From positions 245,851 to 309,850 of the forward strand of contig DATGZN010000063.1 in the NCBI GenBank assembly GCA_035297145.1: a stretch of DNA of 64,000 nucleotides, read 5' to 3'. Shown piece after piece: positions 7,640 to 16,222 of the stretch. How positions within the stretch are numbered: position 1 is the stretch's first letter; each line of letters starts with the position of its first letter. The stretch is from QHXW01 sp035297145 (GTDB lineage: Bacteria > Acidobacteriota > Terriglobia > Bryobacterales > Bryobacteraceae). A program made the position numbers and the translations under genes. The notes under the pieces were generated by a model, which made no database searches, was not told where the DNA came from, and was given only the letters and a program-made list of their open reading frames with translations.

Positions 7640-8817
7640 TCCGCGAAGCCTTTCGCCGGCAATACGGAACCGATCAAGGCGTGCGCGTTTTTCGCGCACC
7701 GGGCCGCGTCAACCTGATCGGTGAACACACCGACTACAACCTGGGTTTCGTGCTTCCCGTGGCCTTGGACTTGGCCTGTTATGTGGCCGCCGCCCCGTCG
7801 CCCGACGGTAGGCTTCGCGTGTATTCCGAGGAAAAGCACGAATCCCGAGAGTGGCTCGCCGCCGCGTCAGGGGATCTCACGCCCGCTCACAAATGGAGCG
7901 ACTACCCCGCCGGCGTCGCTCGCGAACTGGTTCGGGCCGGCTACCGCATTGATCCGCAATTGTGCCTGATACACAGCACCGTCCCCGAAGGCTCCGGCTT
8001 GAGTTCTTCGGCGGCCCTCGAAGTATCGTGCGCCCTCGCTCTGCTCGGTGACCGAAAGATTGAGCCCTTGCGCCTGGCCCAACTGTGCCGCGCCGCCGAA
8101 GGTGGCTTCGTCGGCACGCCCTGCGGCATCATGGACCAGTTCGTTTCCGTCTTCGCACGCGAAAACGCTGCCCTGCTCATTGACTGCCGGAGCCTCGAGG
8201 GCCGGCCTGTCGCGCTGCCGGATAATATCGAGATCCTTGCCGTCAACTCCATGGTCAAGCACGCTCTGGGTCAATCCGCCTACAAACAGCGTACCGAGGA
8301 GTGCGCGGCCGCCGTGGACGCCATCCGCCGCCTCGATCCCGCAGTCTCCAGTCTCCGCGATGTGACGGTCGCTCTCCTCGAAAAGGCCGTGCCCTCGCTG
8401 CCTCATGTAATCGCCCGCCGAGCGCGCCATGTCGTGACGGAAAATGAGCGCGTCACCTTGTTCGTCCATGCGGCCGGCCGCGCCGACATCGAAAGCATGG
8501 GCCAGCTCATGGTCGATTCCCACCTCAGCTTGCAGCACGACTACGAAGTGAGCTGCGCGGAACTTGATTTTCTGGTCGATACCGCCGTCGGCATTGATGG
8601 AGTCCTCGGTGCGCGCATGACCGGGGGAGGTTTCGGAGGCTGCACCGTCAACCTGCTGCGCCGTGGAGCCGGCCAGCGGTTCCGCCACGAGATTTCGGCC
8701 GCTTACCACGAGCGCTTCGGCATCACCCCCCAAATCGTTGAATGCCATCCTGGCCGGGGTGCCGGCGAACTAAAAAATTCTGAGAAAACTCCCGATCCCG
8801 CTGCACTCTCCCGCTAA
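7636..8817 (+). CDS. galK: Galactokinase
   Basis: GalK phosphorylates galactose to galactose-1-phosphate in the Leloir pathway. All three GHMP-kinase motifs are present in the 393-residue protein: the galactokinase signature GRVNLIGEHTDYN near residue 25, the ATP-binding PEGSGLSSSAALEVS, and GARMTGGGFGGCTVNL near the C-terminus. The GTG at 7636 overlaps the stop of the upstream small membrane protein (GTGA), implying translational coupling. An upstream ATG at 7573 in the same frame lies inside that gene and is rejected. The symporter upstream probably supplies the sugar. No galT or galE is adjacent. Confidence 0.96.
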   Translation: MIREAFRRQYGTDQGVRVFRAPGRVNLIGEHTDYNLGFVLPVALDLACYVAAAPSPDGRLRVYSEEKHESREWLAAASGDLTPAHKWSDYPAGVARELVRAGYRIDPQLCLIHSTVPEGSGLSSSAALEVSCALALLGDRKIEPLRLAQLCRAAEGGFVGTPCGIMDQFVSVFARENAALLIDCRSLEGRPVALPDNIEILAVNSMVKHALGQSAYKQRTEECAAAVDAIRRLDPAVSSLRDVTVALLEKAVPSLPHVIARRARHVVTENERVTLFVHAAGRADIESMGQLMVDSHLSLQHDYEVSCAELDFLVDTAVGIDGVLGARMTGGGFGGCTVNLLRRGAGQRFRHEISAAYHERFGITPQIVECHPGRGAGELKNSEKTPDPAALSR

Positions 8818-8895
8818 AGAATGCTCCTCCCGGGGCGAGTTTTGGCTGCCCCGTCGTTCCATGCGGGCTGGAAAGCGCCTTTGTGGAATTCCAAC

Positions 8896-8933
8896 GGCAC
8901 AGGCAGGGAGCCAGAAGGGGCGCCCCCTGTGCC
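8896..8933 (+). terminator. Probable terminator hairpin after galK
   Basis: GGCACAGG (8896-8903) pairs with CCTGTGCC (8926-8933) about 80 bp after the galK stop, with GC-rich sequence between them. A CCTTTTTCC tract follows 17 bp later. This is a plausible end for the symporter-galK operon, with an unusually large loop. Confidence 0.45.
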
Positions 8934-9026
8934 ACTCTAAAGCCTTTTTCCTCATAGTAATAAGGTTCCTTTCCGAGCCCGGAAAACCACGCCACGCCGA
9001 TCTGTACCAGTAAAGGAGAAGGAATC

Positions 9027-9224
9027 ATGGAGCAGCTCACGTGGCGAACCCTTTGGCGTTTACGGATCTTTAAGGATACGCGTGGTCAGGATCTTATTGA
9101 ATACGCGTTAATGGCTGGTTTTGTGGCAGTTGCGGCTGGCGCCCTGATGCCCAGTGTTTCATCCAGCATCAGCACAGTCTTTTCGAAGATTAGTTCAGTA
9201 ATGAGTGACGCGGCGGCCAGTTAG
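9027..9224 (+). CDS. Flp/Fap-type pilin (type IVb)
   Basis: A 65-residue prepilin. The type IVb cleavage and assembly motif is visible as RGQDLIEYALMAGFVAVAAG: processing after the Gly would leave Glu at +5 and Tyr at +6, followed by a single hydrophobic helix. The C-terminus is short and serine-rich. Such pilins are processed by a TadV/CpaA-type peptidase and polymerised into Flp pili for surface attachment. A good ribosome site (AAGGAGAAGG) precedes the ATG. No tad/cpa assembly genes are in the window, so this is a detached pilin gene. Confidence 0.9.
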   Translation: MEQLTWRTLWRLRIFKDTRGQDLIEYALMAGFVAVAAGALMPSVSSSISTVFSKISSVMSDAAAS

Positions 9225-9287
9225 CCGCCTTCAACCCCATGCTGCGAGCCGTGTGGGTGGATCTGGTATTCTAAAGATTCCACCTGC

Positions 9288-10505
9288 ATGGCTCGTATTT
9301 ATCCGTTTCAACCTTATCGCTATAGTCCTGCCGCCGGACCGCTCGCGCACCTTGTAACTCAGCCGTATGACAAGATTTCGCAAGAGATGCAGGCGCGCTA
9401 TCTCGCGCTCAGCCCGTTCAATTTAGTGCGTTTAATCCTCGGCGAGCGCTTTGATTCCGACAGCGAAAGCCATAACGTCTACACCCGCGCTTCGGGCTTT
9501 CTCAAAGACTGGATCGATCGTGGCACGTTGGTTCGGGAGCCCGAACCTTGCCTGTTCGCCTATTTCCAGGATTTCTGCGTCCCGGATACCGGCGAGAGGC
9601 TTTCGCGCCGTGGATTCATCGGGTTAGGAGCGGTCGAGGACTACTCCGCCGGCGTCGTCCACCGCCACGAGCAAACGCTCTCCGGCCCCAAAAAGGATCG
9701 GCTGGAGCTGCTCCGGCACACGCTTGCGCATTTCGGACAAATCTTCATGCTGTACCCGGATCCCGAGCGGCAAGTCGACCGGCTGCTTGAAGAATCCGCG
9801 CAAGCGAAACCAACAGCAGCAGTTACCGACGAATACGGCGCCGAGCACCGGCTCTGGAAGATTGCCGATCGCGCCCAAATAGACGCGATTCGCTCCCTGA
9901 TGGCCGACAAGAAGCTGCTGATTGCCGACGGGCACCACCGTTACGAAACGGCGCTCGCCTTTCGCAACGAGAATCCGGATCTTGCCGGCGCATCGCGCGT
10001 CATGATGACCTTCGTGAACATGCATTCGCCAGGACTCAAGATCCTGGCAACACACCGGTTAGTAAGCGGTCTGGTCAATTTTGATGCCGCCGGGTTCCTC
10101 AGGCGCGCCGGCGATCACTTCGCCGTCGAAGAAGTCACTCAATTACAAGAGGTTCCCGCAGGCTCGATCAGTGCCGCCATTGGCGATAAGCTTTACCTGC
10201 TCCGGCTGAAACAGCCTTCGCAAAAACTGGACGTGCCCATCCTGCACGAACTGATCCTCCGTGACGCACTCGGCATCACTGAAGAGGCCGTTCGGGCCGA
10301 ACAGAATCTGCGCTATATACGCGGGCTGGATAAGGCCATGGAAGCGGCGCGGCGGGGTGAAGCGCAGATCGCTTTCTTGCTGCGCCCGACTGCCATTGAA
10401 GACGTGGCGCGCATCTCGTTCTCGGGAGGCGTGATGCCCCAGAAGTCGACCGATTTCTATCCAAAACTGCTGTCGGGGCTGACGATTTACAAAGTCGACG
10501 ACTAA
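9288..10505 (+). CDS. DUF1015 family protein
   Basis: A 405-residue cytoplasmic protein that matches the DUF1015 family from end to end: the opening YPFQPYRYSPAAGPLAHLVT, PYDKISQEM, and the conserved central ADGHHRYETALAFR. No biochemical role is firmly established for the family; members are often annotated as hypothetical and some sit near serine or sugar-acid metabolism. The gene stands 63 bp after the pilin. Its stop codon overlaps the stop of a convergent oxidoreductase remnant by a few bases, showing that rearrangement has happened right up to its end. Confidence 0.85.
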   Translation: MARIYPFQPYRYSPAAGPLAHLVTQPYDKISQEMQARYLALSPFNLVRLILGERFDSDSESHNVYTRASGFLKDWIDRGTLVREPEPCLFAYFQDFCVPDTGERLSRRGFIGLGAVEDYSAGVVHRHEQTLSGPKKDRLELLRHTLAHFGQIFMLYPDPERQVDRLLEESAQAKPTAAVTDEYGAEHRLWKIADRAQIDAIRSLMADKKLLIADGHHRYETALAFRNENPDLAGASRVMMTFVNMHSPGLKILATHRLVSGLVNFDAAGFLRRAGDHFAVEEVTQLQEVPAGSISAAIGDKLYLLRLKQPSQKLDVPILHELILRDALGITEEAVRAEQNLRYIRGLDKAMEAARRGEAQIAFLLRPTAIEDVARISFSGGVMPQKSTDFYPKLLSGLTIYKVDD

Positions 10506-10624
10506 GCTTGCAACGGCAGGGCTACCGAGTTCCCGCTCTTCACCGACATTTTGGCGGCTTCGATGATCTCGAACACGCCGACATTAATGTCGACCGCGGT
10601 CAAACCCTCGAGCGAGTGCGATAA
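10502..10624 (-). pseudogene. C-terminal stub of a Gfo/Idh/MocA oxidoreductase
   Basis: Reading the minus strand from 10624 gives LSHSLEGLTAVDINVGVFEI, then IEAAKMSVKSGNSVALPLQA and a stop. This is the typical last 40 residues of an NAD-dependent Gfo/Idh/MocA dehydrogenase. Upstream in the same frame the similarity ends abruptly and a stop codon follows, so the rest of the gene has been deleted. It abuts the ADOP permease gene, suggesting a deletion joined the two. Confidence 0.65.
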
Positions 10625-10659
10625 CAGCATTGGGAATCATCCCGACCAAGGTCGCCTGG

Positions 10660-13068
10660 CTATTCCTGTCGCAGCGCAACCAGAGGGTCAATCCGAGCCG
10701 CGCGCCGGGCGGGGATGTAGCTTGCAGCGAGCGCCACAACACCGAGGAGCACGGCCACGCCAGCGTAGGTTACGGGATCGTTCGGTTTGACTTCAAACAG
10801 CATGCTGGTGAGTAAGCGCGAGGCGGCAAATGCACCCGCCAGCCCGAGAGCCAATCCAATTGCAGCAAGCGCCAGTCCTTGGCGGAGCACGAGGCGCAGG
10901 ACATCGCCCGAAGTCGCCCCCAGCGCCATGCGGAGGCCGATTTCGTTCGACCGCTGCCCCACCACGTAAGCCATCACACCGTAAACGCCCGCCATCGCCA
11001 GGCACGCGGCGAGTCCGGCGAAGATTCCGAGCAGCAACGTCCGGAAACGCGGCGCAGCCGTATTCTCGGCGAGGGATGCCTCCATAGTGGTGAACTTCAC
11101 CGGCACATCCGAAGAAAGTGCGCGCACTTTGCGGCGAATCGTGTCCATCAGCGCGCCAGGTTCGACCGAGGTACGCATCAAAACGTTCAGACCGGTAGAG
11201 CTATGCGGGTGCTGTTCATTTGGCATGTAGATCTCAGGCCAAGGCGCGGTGGCCGGACCAAATTGCCGCACGTCGCCCACAACGCCGACGATCTTCATGG
11301 GCTTCATTGATTCGAAGTCCAGCCCGCAAAGGATAGTGCGCCCGATGGGATCCCGGCCGGGAAATGTCTTGCGGGCCAAGGCGTGGTTGATGATGACCGT
11401 GAAAGGCGCTTCGTATTGGTCGGTTTCATTGAAGTCGCGTCCGCGTTCGATCGGGATGCCGAGCGCGGCGAATGTGCCCGGCGCCACAACCGAGAACACG
11501 GCCTGCGGGTTGTTCGTTTCTCCCGGCCCTGGAAGGTGGTCAAGCCAGTAATCACCGTTGGATTCCGCTTTTCCAGGCAGCGACCGGGTGGCACCCACCG
11601 CCGACACTCCCGGGAGGGCAGCGATTTCCGTTGACAAGGTCCTATAGAACCGCGCGGCGCGGCGCACGCTCTCGAGATCCTCCGACGTCGGCACGCTCGT
11701 TTCCATAACTAATACCCTCTCCGGGCGGAAACCCAGCGCGACATCGTGCAGGGCGGCGAAACTACGCATTAGCAAACCGGCGCCGGTCAGCAGGATCACG
11801 GCGAGCGCGACTTCCCCAACAACTAATGCGCCACGCATCCGTCCGGCACCGCCCCCAGTCACCGCGCGCGACGCACTCTGTTTCAAGGCTTCGTTGAGAT
11901 CCGTTCGCGATAGCTGCAAGGCCGGCGCCAAGCCAAATAGCAGGCTGGCGAGTACAGAAATGCCGAATGTGAACGCCAGCACGCCGGGATCGATGTGCGT
12001 CTCGGCCAGGCGCGGAACGTCAGCCGGGGCAAGAGCGACCAGCGCATCTGCTCCCCACGCCGCCAGAACCAGACCAGCCGCGCCCGCCGCTAGTGCCATC
12101 AGTAGGCTCTCGGTAACCAATTGGCGCACGATCCGGCCGCGGCTTGCCCCGACCGCCGCACGGATCGCGATTTCCCGCGTGCGCACCGTTGCCTTGGCCA
12201 GCAGCAAATTCGCCACATTCGCGCAGGCAATCAGAAGTACGAGTCCTACGGTTCCCAACAGCAGAACGAGCGTCAGGCGTACATGGCTCACCATCTCATC
12301 GCGGAGGCGCGTGACCGCGACGCTTTTTCCCCGGTCGGTATCCGGATATTGCTTCTCCAGACGCGTTCCGATTGCAGTCATCTGCGCCTGGGCCTGCTCT
12401 AAACTAACCTCCGGTTTCAGCCGGGCCACAACCAGGTAATTGTGCCCGCCGCGCGACGCTACTTCCTCGAAAATCGTGTTTGCCGGAAACCAGACCTCCG
12501 TCTCTTCCGGAAAACGGAAACCGGGGGGCAAGACCCCGACAATGGTCAGATTCTTATCGAACATGCGCACGGTCTGGCCGAGCACGTCCGGGCTACCGCC
12601 AAAGTGGCTCTGCCAGAAGGACGAGCTGATCACCACAGCCGCCGCGCTGCCGGGTCTTACTTCGTCGGCATCGAAGAATCGGCCAAGCGCCGGTTCGACG
12701 GCAAAGACGCGAAGGAAGTCCGGAGTCACAACGGCTACATGGACATACTCGGCGGCGCGTGCGACCCCGACCGAGACGTCGGCATGTTTGTAGTACGCCA
12801 TCGCCGTAAATGCCGTACTCTGGTCGTGCCAATCGTGGAAGTCGGGCGCTGAAACGAACCCATGGCCAGCGGTTTTCTTCCAAAGCGTCGAGAGCGTTAC
12901 GATGCGGTCCGGCTCGCGAAAAGCCAGCGGCTTCAGTAATACAGCATTGACGACGGTGAAGACGGCCGTATTGGCGCCAATTCCGAGGGCCATCACAGCG
13001 ACCGCCAACAGTGTGAAACCTGGATTCTTACGTAGCGATCGCAGCGCAAACTTCAAGTCCATAGGCAT
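10660..13068 (-). CDS. MacB-like ABC transporter permease (acidobacterial ADOP type)
   Basis: An 802-residue membrane protein with the duplicated FtsX/MacB_PCD architecture. The N-terminal signature is FALRSLRKNPGFTLLAVAVM followed by ALGIGANTAVFTVVNAVLL. A periplasmic MacB-type domain follows, then three central helices around residues 265-380, a second periplasmic domain, and three final helices ending AASYIPARRAARIDPLVALR. This two-in-one form is typical of the orphan permeases massively expanded in Acidobacteria, which lack an adjacent ATPase. No ATP-binding subunit gene is present here. Export of peptides or antibiotics, or mechanotransmission, are the family roles; the substrate is unknown. 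Confidence 0.92.
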   Translation of the reverse strand: MPMDLKFALRSLRKNPGFTLLAVAVMALGIGANTAVFTVVNAVLLKPLAFREPDRIVTLSTLWKKTAGHGFVSAPDFHDWHDQSTAFTAMAYYKHADVSVGVARAAEYVHVAVVTPDFLRVFAVEPALGRFFDADEVRPGSAAAVVISSSFWQSHFGGSPDVLGQTVRMFDKNLTIVGVLPPGFRFPEETEVWFPANTIFEEVASRGGHNYLVVARLKPEVSLEQAQAQMTAIGTRLEKQYPDTDRGKSVAVTRLRDEMVSHVRLTLVLLLGTVGLVLLIACANVANLLLAKATVRTREIAIRAAVGASRGRIVRQLVTESLLMALAAGAAGLVLAAWGADALVALAPADVPRLAETHIDPGVLAFTFGISVLASLLFGLAPALQLSRTDLNEALKQSASRAVTGGGAGRMRGALVVGEVALAVILLTGAGLLMRSFAALHDVALGFRPERVLVMETSVPTSEDLESVRRAARFYRTLSTEIAALPGVSAVGATRSLPGKAESNGDYWLDHLPGPGETNNPQAVFSVVAPGTFAALGIPIERGRDFNETDQYEAPFTVIINHALARKTFPGRDPIGRTILCGLDFESMKPMKIVGVVGDVRQFGPATAPWPEIYMPNEQHPHSSTGLNVLMRTSVEPGALMDTIRRKVRALSSDVPVKFTTMEASLAENTAAPRFRTLLLGIFAGLAACLAMAGVYGVMAYVVGQRSNEIGLRMALGATSGDVLRLVLRQGLALAAIGLALGLAGAFAASRLLTSMLFEVKPNDPVTYAGVAVLLGVVALAASYIPARRAARIDPLVALRQE

Positions 13069-13198
13069 GGGTCAAGCAGGTCGCTTGCCAATCATAAGTG
13101 CCATGGGTACATAAGGTTGCGGTACTTGGCGCTGGCGGAAGTGTTCGCGTGTGGGACGCCGCTGCTCTGTCTCGCGCAGAATGCCCGGGCTGTAGTGG

Positions 13199-13486
13199 CT
13201 ATTCCGCCTTTTCGGCCGGAACCAGTGGCGCTGCTTTGGGTTGTGCGGCACCGGTGGCTTTGGCCGGTTTGGCGGCGGGCGATTCGACCGGCTCCATGGC
13301 GCGATGGATCATAAACATCACGTATAAGCCAAACGCGGCCGCCACCAGCAGACAGGTCAGCAGAAGAAAGAGACCGTCCACGTACGCGGCTTGGCCCGTG
13401 ACGACCAGCCAGACTGAGGCGCAAAGTGACGCCAGAATGACGATACAGCTAAAGGAAAAACAGAACCCGCGATCAGACATATCCAA
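13199..13486 (-). CDS. Small membrane protein with two helices and an Ala/Pro/Lys tail
   Basis: A 95-residue protein that I do not recognise. It contains two hydrophobic segments (FSFSCIVILASLCASVWLVV and LFLLLTCLLVAAAFGLYVMF) followed by a low-complexity cytoplasmic or periplasmic tail rich in Ala, Pro and Lys (PAAKPAKATGAAQPKAAPL). Its start lies 9 bp downstream of the aconitase stop on the same strand, so it may be cotranscribed with acnA. Nothing indicates its function. Confidence 0.6.
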   Translation of the reverse strand: MDMSDRGFCFSFSCIVILASLCASVWLVVTGQAAYVDGLFLLLTCLLVAAAFGLYVMFMIHRAMEPVESPAAKPAKATGAAQPKAAPLVPAEKAE

Positions 13487-13495
13487 TCAAAGATT

Positions 13496-16180
13496 CTATG
13501 CGCTCACGGGCGCGGCGGCAAGTTGGCGAAGGACATAAGGCAGGATGCCGCCGTTGCGATAGTACTCGGCCTCCTGGGGCGTGTCCACACGGACCTGAAC
13601 GTCGAACCGCTTCTCGGAGCCTTTGTCGTCGACAGCGCGGACGGTGATCTTGCCGCCTCCCGAGAGCGCTTTCGCCACGCCTTCGACGTGATACGTCTCT
13701 TTCCCGGTGAGTCCGAGGGTTGTGGGAGTTGCGCCGTCGAGGAATTGCAAAGGCAGCACGCCCATGCCCACGAGGTTAGTGCGGTGGATGCGCTCAAAGC
13801 TTTCCGCCAGCACGGCTTTCACGCCGAGCAGCAGCACCCCTTTCGCCGCCCAATCGCGCGACGATCCGGAGCCATACTCTTTGCCGGCGATGATCATGAG
13901 CGGCACGCCTTCCTGCTGATAGCGCACGGACGCGTCATAGATCCACGTCTGCTCGCCATCGGGAAGATGGACGGTCCAACCTCCTTCGGTACCGGGGGCC
14001 AGTTGATTGCGCAGCCGGATGTTGGCCAGCGTGCCGCGCACCATGACTTCATGATTGCCGCGTCGCGCACCGTAGGAATTGAAGTCGGCCGGCTTGACGC
14101 CTTGTGAAATCATGTAACGGCCGGCGGGACTTTCCGCCGGTATCGATCCAGCCGGCGAAATGTGGTCGGTGGTGACGGAATCGCCCAACAGCGCTAGGAC
14201 GCGCATGCCGTGCAGATCCTCGATGGGCTTGCCGGGATCGATCATATTGTCGAAGTACGGCGGCTTGTGAATGTAGGTGGAGTGCGCGTCCCAGGTGTAG
14301 GTCCCATCTCCAGAGGGCGTGGGAAGCGATTTCCAATTGGAATCGCCATCGAACGCCCGCTCATATTCTTGACGGAACATCTCGGCGTGAACGGAACGGC
14401 CGACGGTCTCTTCAATTTCGGTGGTTGTCGGCCAGATATCACGCAGGAAGACGGGCGCACCAGACTTATCCTCACCTAGCGGCTCCGTATCGAGGTCGAT
14501 GTCAACGCGTCCAGCGAGCGCATAGGCAACGACCAAGGGTGGCGAAGCCAGATAGTTCGCCTTAACCAGGGAGTTGATGCGGCCTTCGAAATTGCGGTTG
14601 CCGCTCAACACGGCCGCTACCACGAGATTTTCTTTCTGCACGGCCTGCGCGACCGGCTCCAGCAGCGGCCCACTGTTGCCGATGCAAGTAGTGCATCCGT
14701 AGCCCACGAGATGAAAGTTGAGTTGCTCGAGGTACGGCATCAGACCGGCTTCTACGAGATAGTCCGTAACCACCTTCGACCCGGGCGCGAGACTGGTCTT
14801 GACCCACGGCTTTGGTTTCAGACCACGCTCGACCGCCTTCTTCGCCAATAATCCGGCGCCGACCATGACCGAAGGATTGGATGTGTTCGTGCAACTCGTG
14901 ATGGCAGCGATCACGACCGCGCCGCTCTCGAGCTCAGCGCTCGTGCCGTTCATCCGGATCGCGACTTTCGTTTTAGGCGCGGAACTGAATGCCGCCTGGA
15001 AGTTGCTTTTCACGTCGGGCAGATTGACGCGGTCCTGCGGGCGTTTGGGGCCGGCCATGGACGGCACGACTGTAGCGAGATCGAGCTCGATGGTATCGGA
15101 GAACTGCGGATCGGCGGTGGCGTCGGTGCGAAACAGGCCTTGTTCCTTGGTGTACGCTTCGACTAACGCGACGAGATCCGCCGGGCGATTGCTCAACCGC
15201 AGATATCGCAGCGTCTCGGAATCCACTGGGAAGAAGCCGACGGTCGCTCCGTACTCTGGCGCCATATTGGCGACGGTGGCGCGATCCGCCAGACTCAGCG
15301 CGCTCAGGCCATTCCCATAGAATTCGACAAACTTGCCCACCACGCCCTTTTTGCGCAGCATTTGCGTGATGGTGAGAACCAGATCGGTGGCGGTGCAGCC
15401 CTCGTGAAGTCGGCCATGGACCTTGAAGCCGACCACTGGCGGCAGCAGCATGGAGATCGGCTGGCCTAACATGCAAGCCTCCGCCTCGATGCCGCCGACA
15501 CCCCATCCAAGCACGCCCAGGCCATTCACCATGGTGGTGTGCGAATCCGTTCCGACCAGCGAATCGGGGTACGCCAACCAGCCTTGATCGGTCTTGGCAC
15601 GGAACACGACCGAGGCGAGATACTCGAGGTTGACCTGGTGCACGATCCCTGTGTCGGGCGGCACCACGCGGAAGTTCTTGAAAGCCGTCTGGCCCCAGCG
15701 GAGCAGCATGTAGCGCTCGCGGTTGCGCTGAAACTCCAGTAATGCATTGATGGAGAACGCGTCCTTGCTGCCAAACTGATCGACCTGCACGGAATGATCG
15801 ATCACCAAATCGGCGGGCAACAGCGGGTTTGCCAGCGCCGGGTCAGCGCCCATGGCGGCGAGCGCATCGCGCATTGCGGCCAGGTCGACTACGCATGGAA
15901 CGCCGGTGAAATCCTGCAGCAGCACGCGCGCCGGCATGAAGCTGATTTCTTTGGCGTCGGCGCCGCTAGCGCCGCGAGCGACGTACTCGACGTCTTTTGC
16001 TGATACTTTTCGCCCGTCTTCCTGGCGCAGCAGGTTCTCGAGGAGGATCTTGGTGGAGAAGGGGAGATGGGAGACTTTGCCCACGCCTGCTTCTTCCAGC
16101 CGGGCGAGGCGAAAGATCTGGTACGAAGTGTCACCGGCGCGTAATGAGGCCGCCGCGCCAAAAGAATTCTTGTTGGCCAT
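13496..16180 (-). CDS. acnA: Aconitate hydratase A
   Basis: An 894-residue AcnA/IRP-type aconitase, which interconverts citrate and isocitrate in the TCA cycle using a 4Fe-4S cluster. Cluster and active-site motifs include TSCTNTSNPSVMVGAGLLAK and, further on, GYGCTTCIGNSGPL, together providing the three cysteine ligands. The C-terminal swivel domain contains GKEYGSGSSRDWAAKG, with the active-site serine and arginine. The substrate-binding segment LVGTDSHTTMVNGLGVLGWG is also present. The length matches the family. A small membrane protein gene follows directly. Confidence 0.97.
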   Translation of the reverse strand: MANKNSFGAAASLRAGDTSYQIFRLARLEEAGVGKVSHLPFSTKILLENLLRQEDGRKVSAKDVEYVARGASGADAKEISFMPARVLLQDFTGVPCVVDLAAMRDALAAMGADPALANPLLPADLVIDHSVQVDQFGSKDAFSINALLEFQRNRERYMLLRWGQTAFKNFRVVPPDTGIVHQVNLEYLASVVFRAKTDQGWLAYPDSLVGTDSHTTMVNGLGVLGWGVGGIEAEACMLGQPISMLLPPVVGFKVHGRLHEGCTATDLVLTITQMLRKKGVVGKFVEFYGNGLSALSLADRATVANMAPEYGATVGFFPVDSETLRYLRLSNRPADLVALVEAYTKEQGLFRTDATADPQFSDTIELDLATVVPSMAGPKRPQDRVNLPDVKSNFQAAFSSAPKTKVAIRMNGTSAELESGAVVIAAITSCTNTSNPSVMVGAGLLAKKAVERGLKPKPWVKTSLAPGSKVVTDYLVEAGLMPYLEQLNFHLVGYGCTTCIGNSGPLLEPVAQAVQKENLVVAAVLSGNRNFEGRINSLVKANYLASPPLVVAYALAGRVDIDLDTEPLGEDKSGAPVFLRDIWPTTTEIEETVGRSVHAEMFRQEYERAFDGDSNWKSLPTPSGDGTYTWDAHSTYIHKPPYFDNMIDPGKPIEDLHGMRVLALLGDSVTTDHISPAGSIPAESPAGRYMISQGVKPADFNSYGARRGNHEVMVRGTLANIRLRNQLAPGTEGGWTVHLPDGEQTWIYDASVRYQQEGVPLMIIAGKEYGSGSSRDWAAKGVLLLGVKAVLAESFERIHRTNLVGMGVLPLQFLDGATPTTLGLTGKETYHVEGVAKALSGGGKITVRAVDDKGSEKRFDVQVRVDTPQEAEYYRNGGILPYVLRQLAAAPVSA

Positions 16181-16222
16181 AGTGTTTAATTCAATTTTGG
16201 CACACGCCGGGCGTGCGGTTTG

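Noticed and set aside
7867..8748. A 293-codon minus-strand frame opposite galK
   Set aside because: Complementary shadow of galK codon bias with no protein features.
8896..8933. A c-di-GMP riboswitch before the Flp pilin gene
   Set aside because: The hairpin lacks the conserved GEMM core bases and lies nearer to galK; a terminator is a simpler reading.
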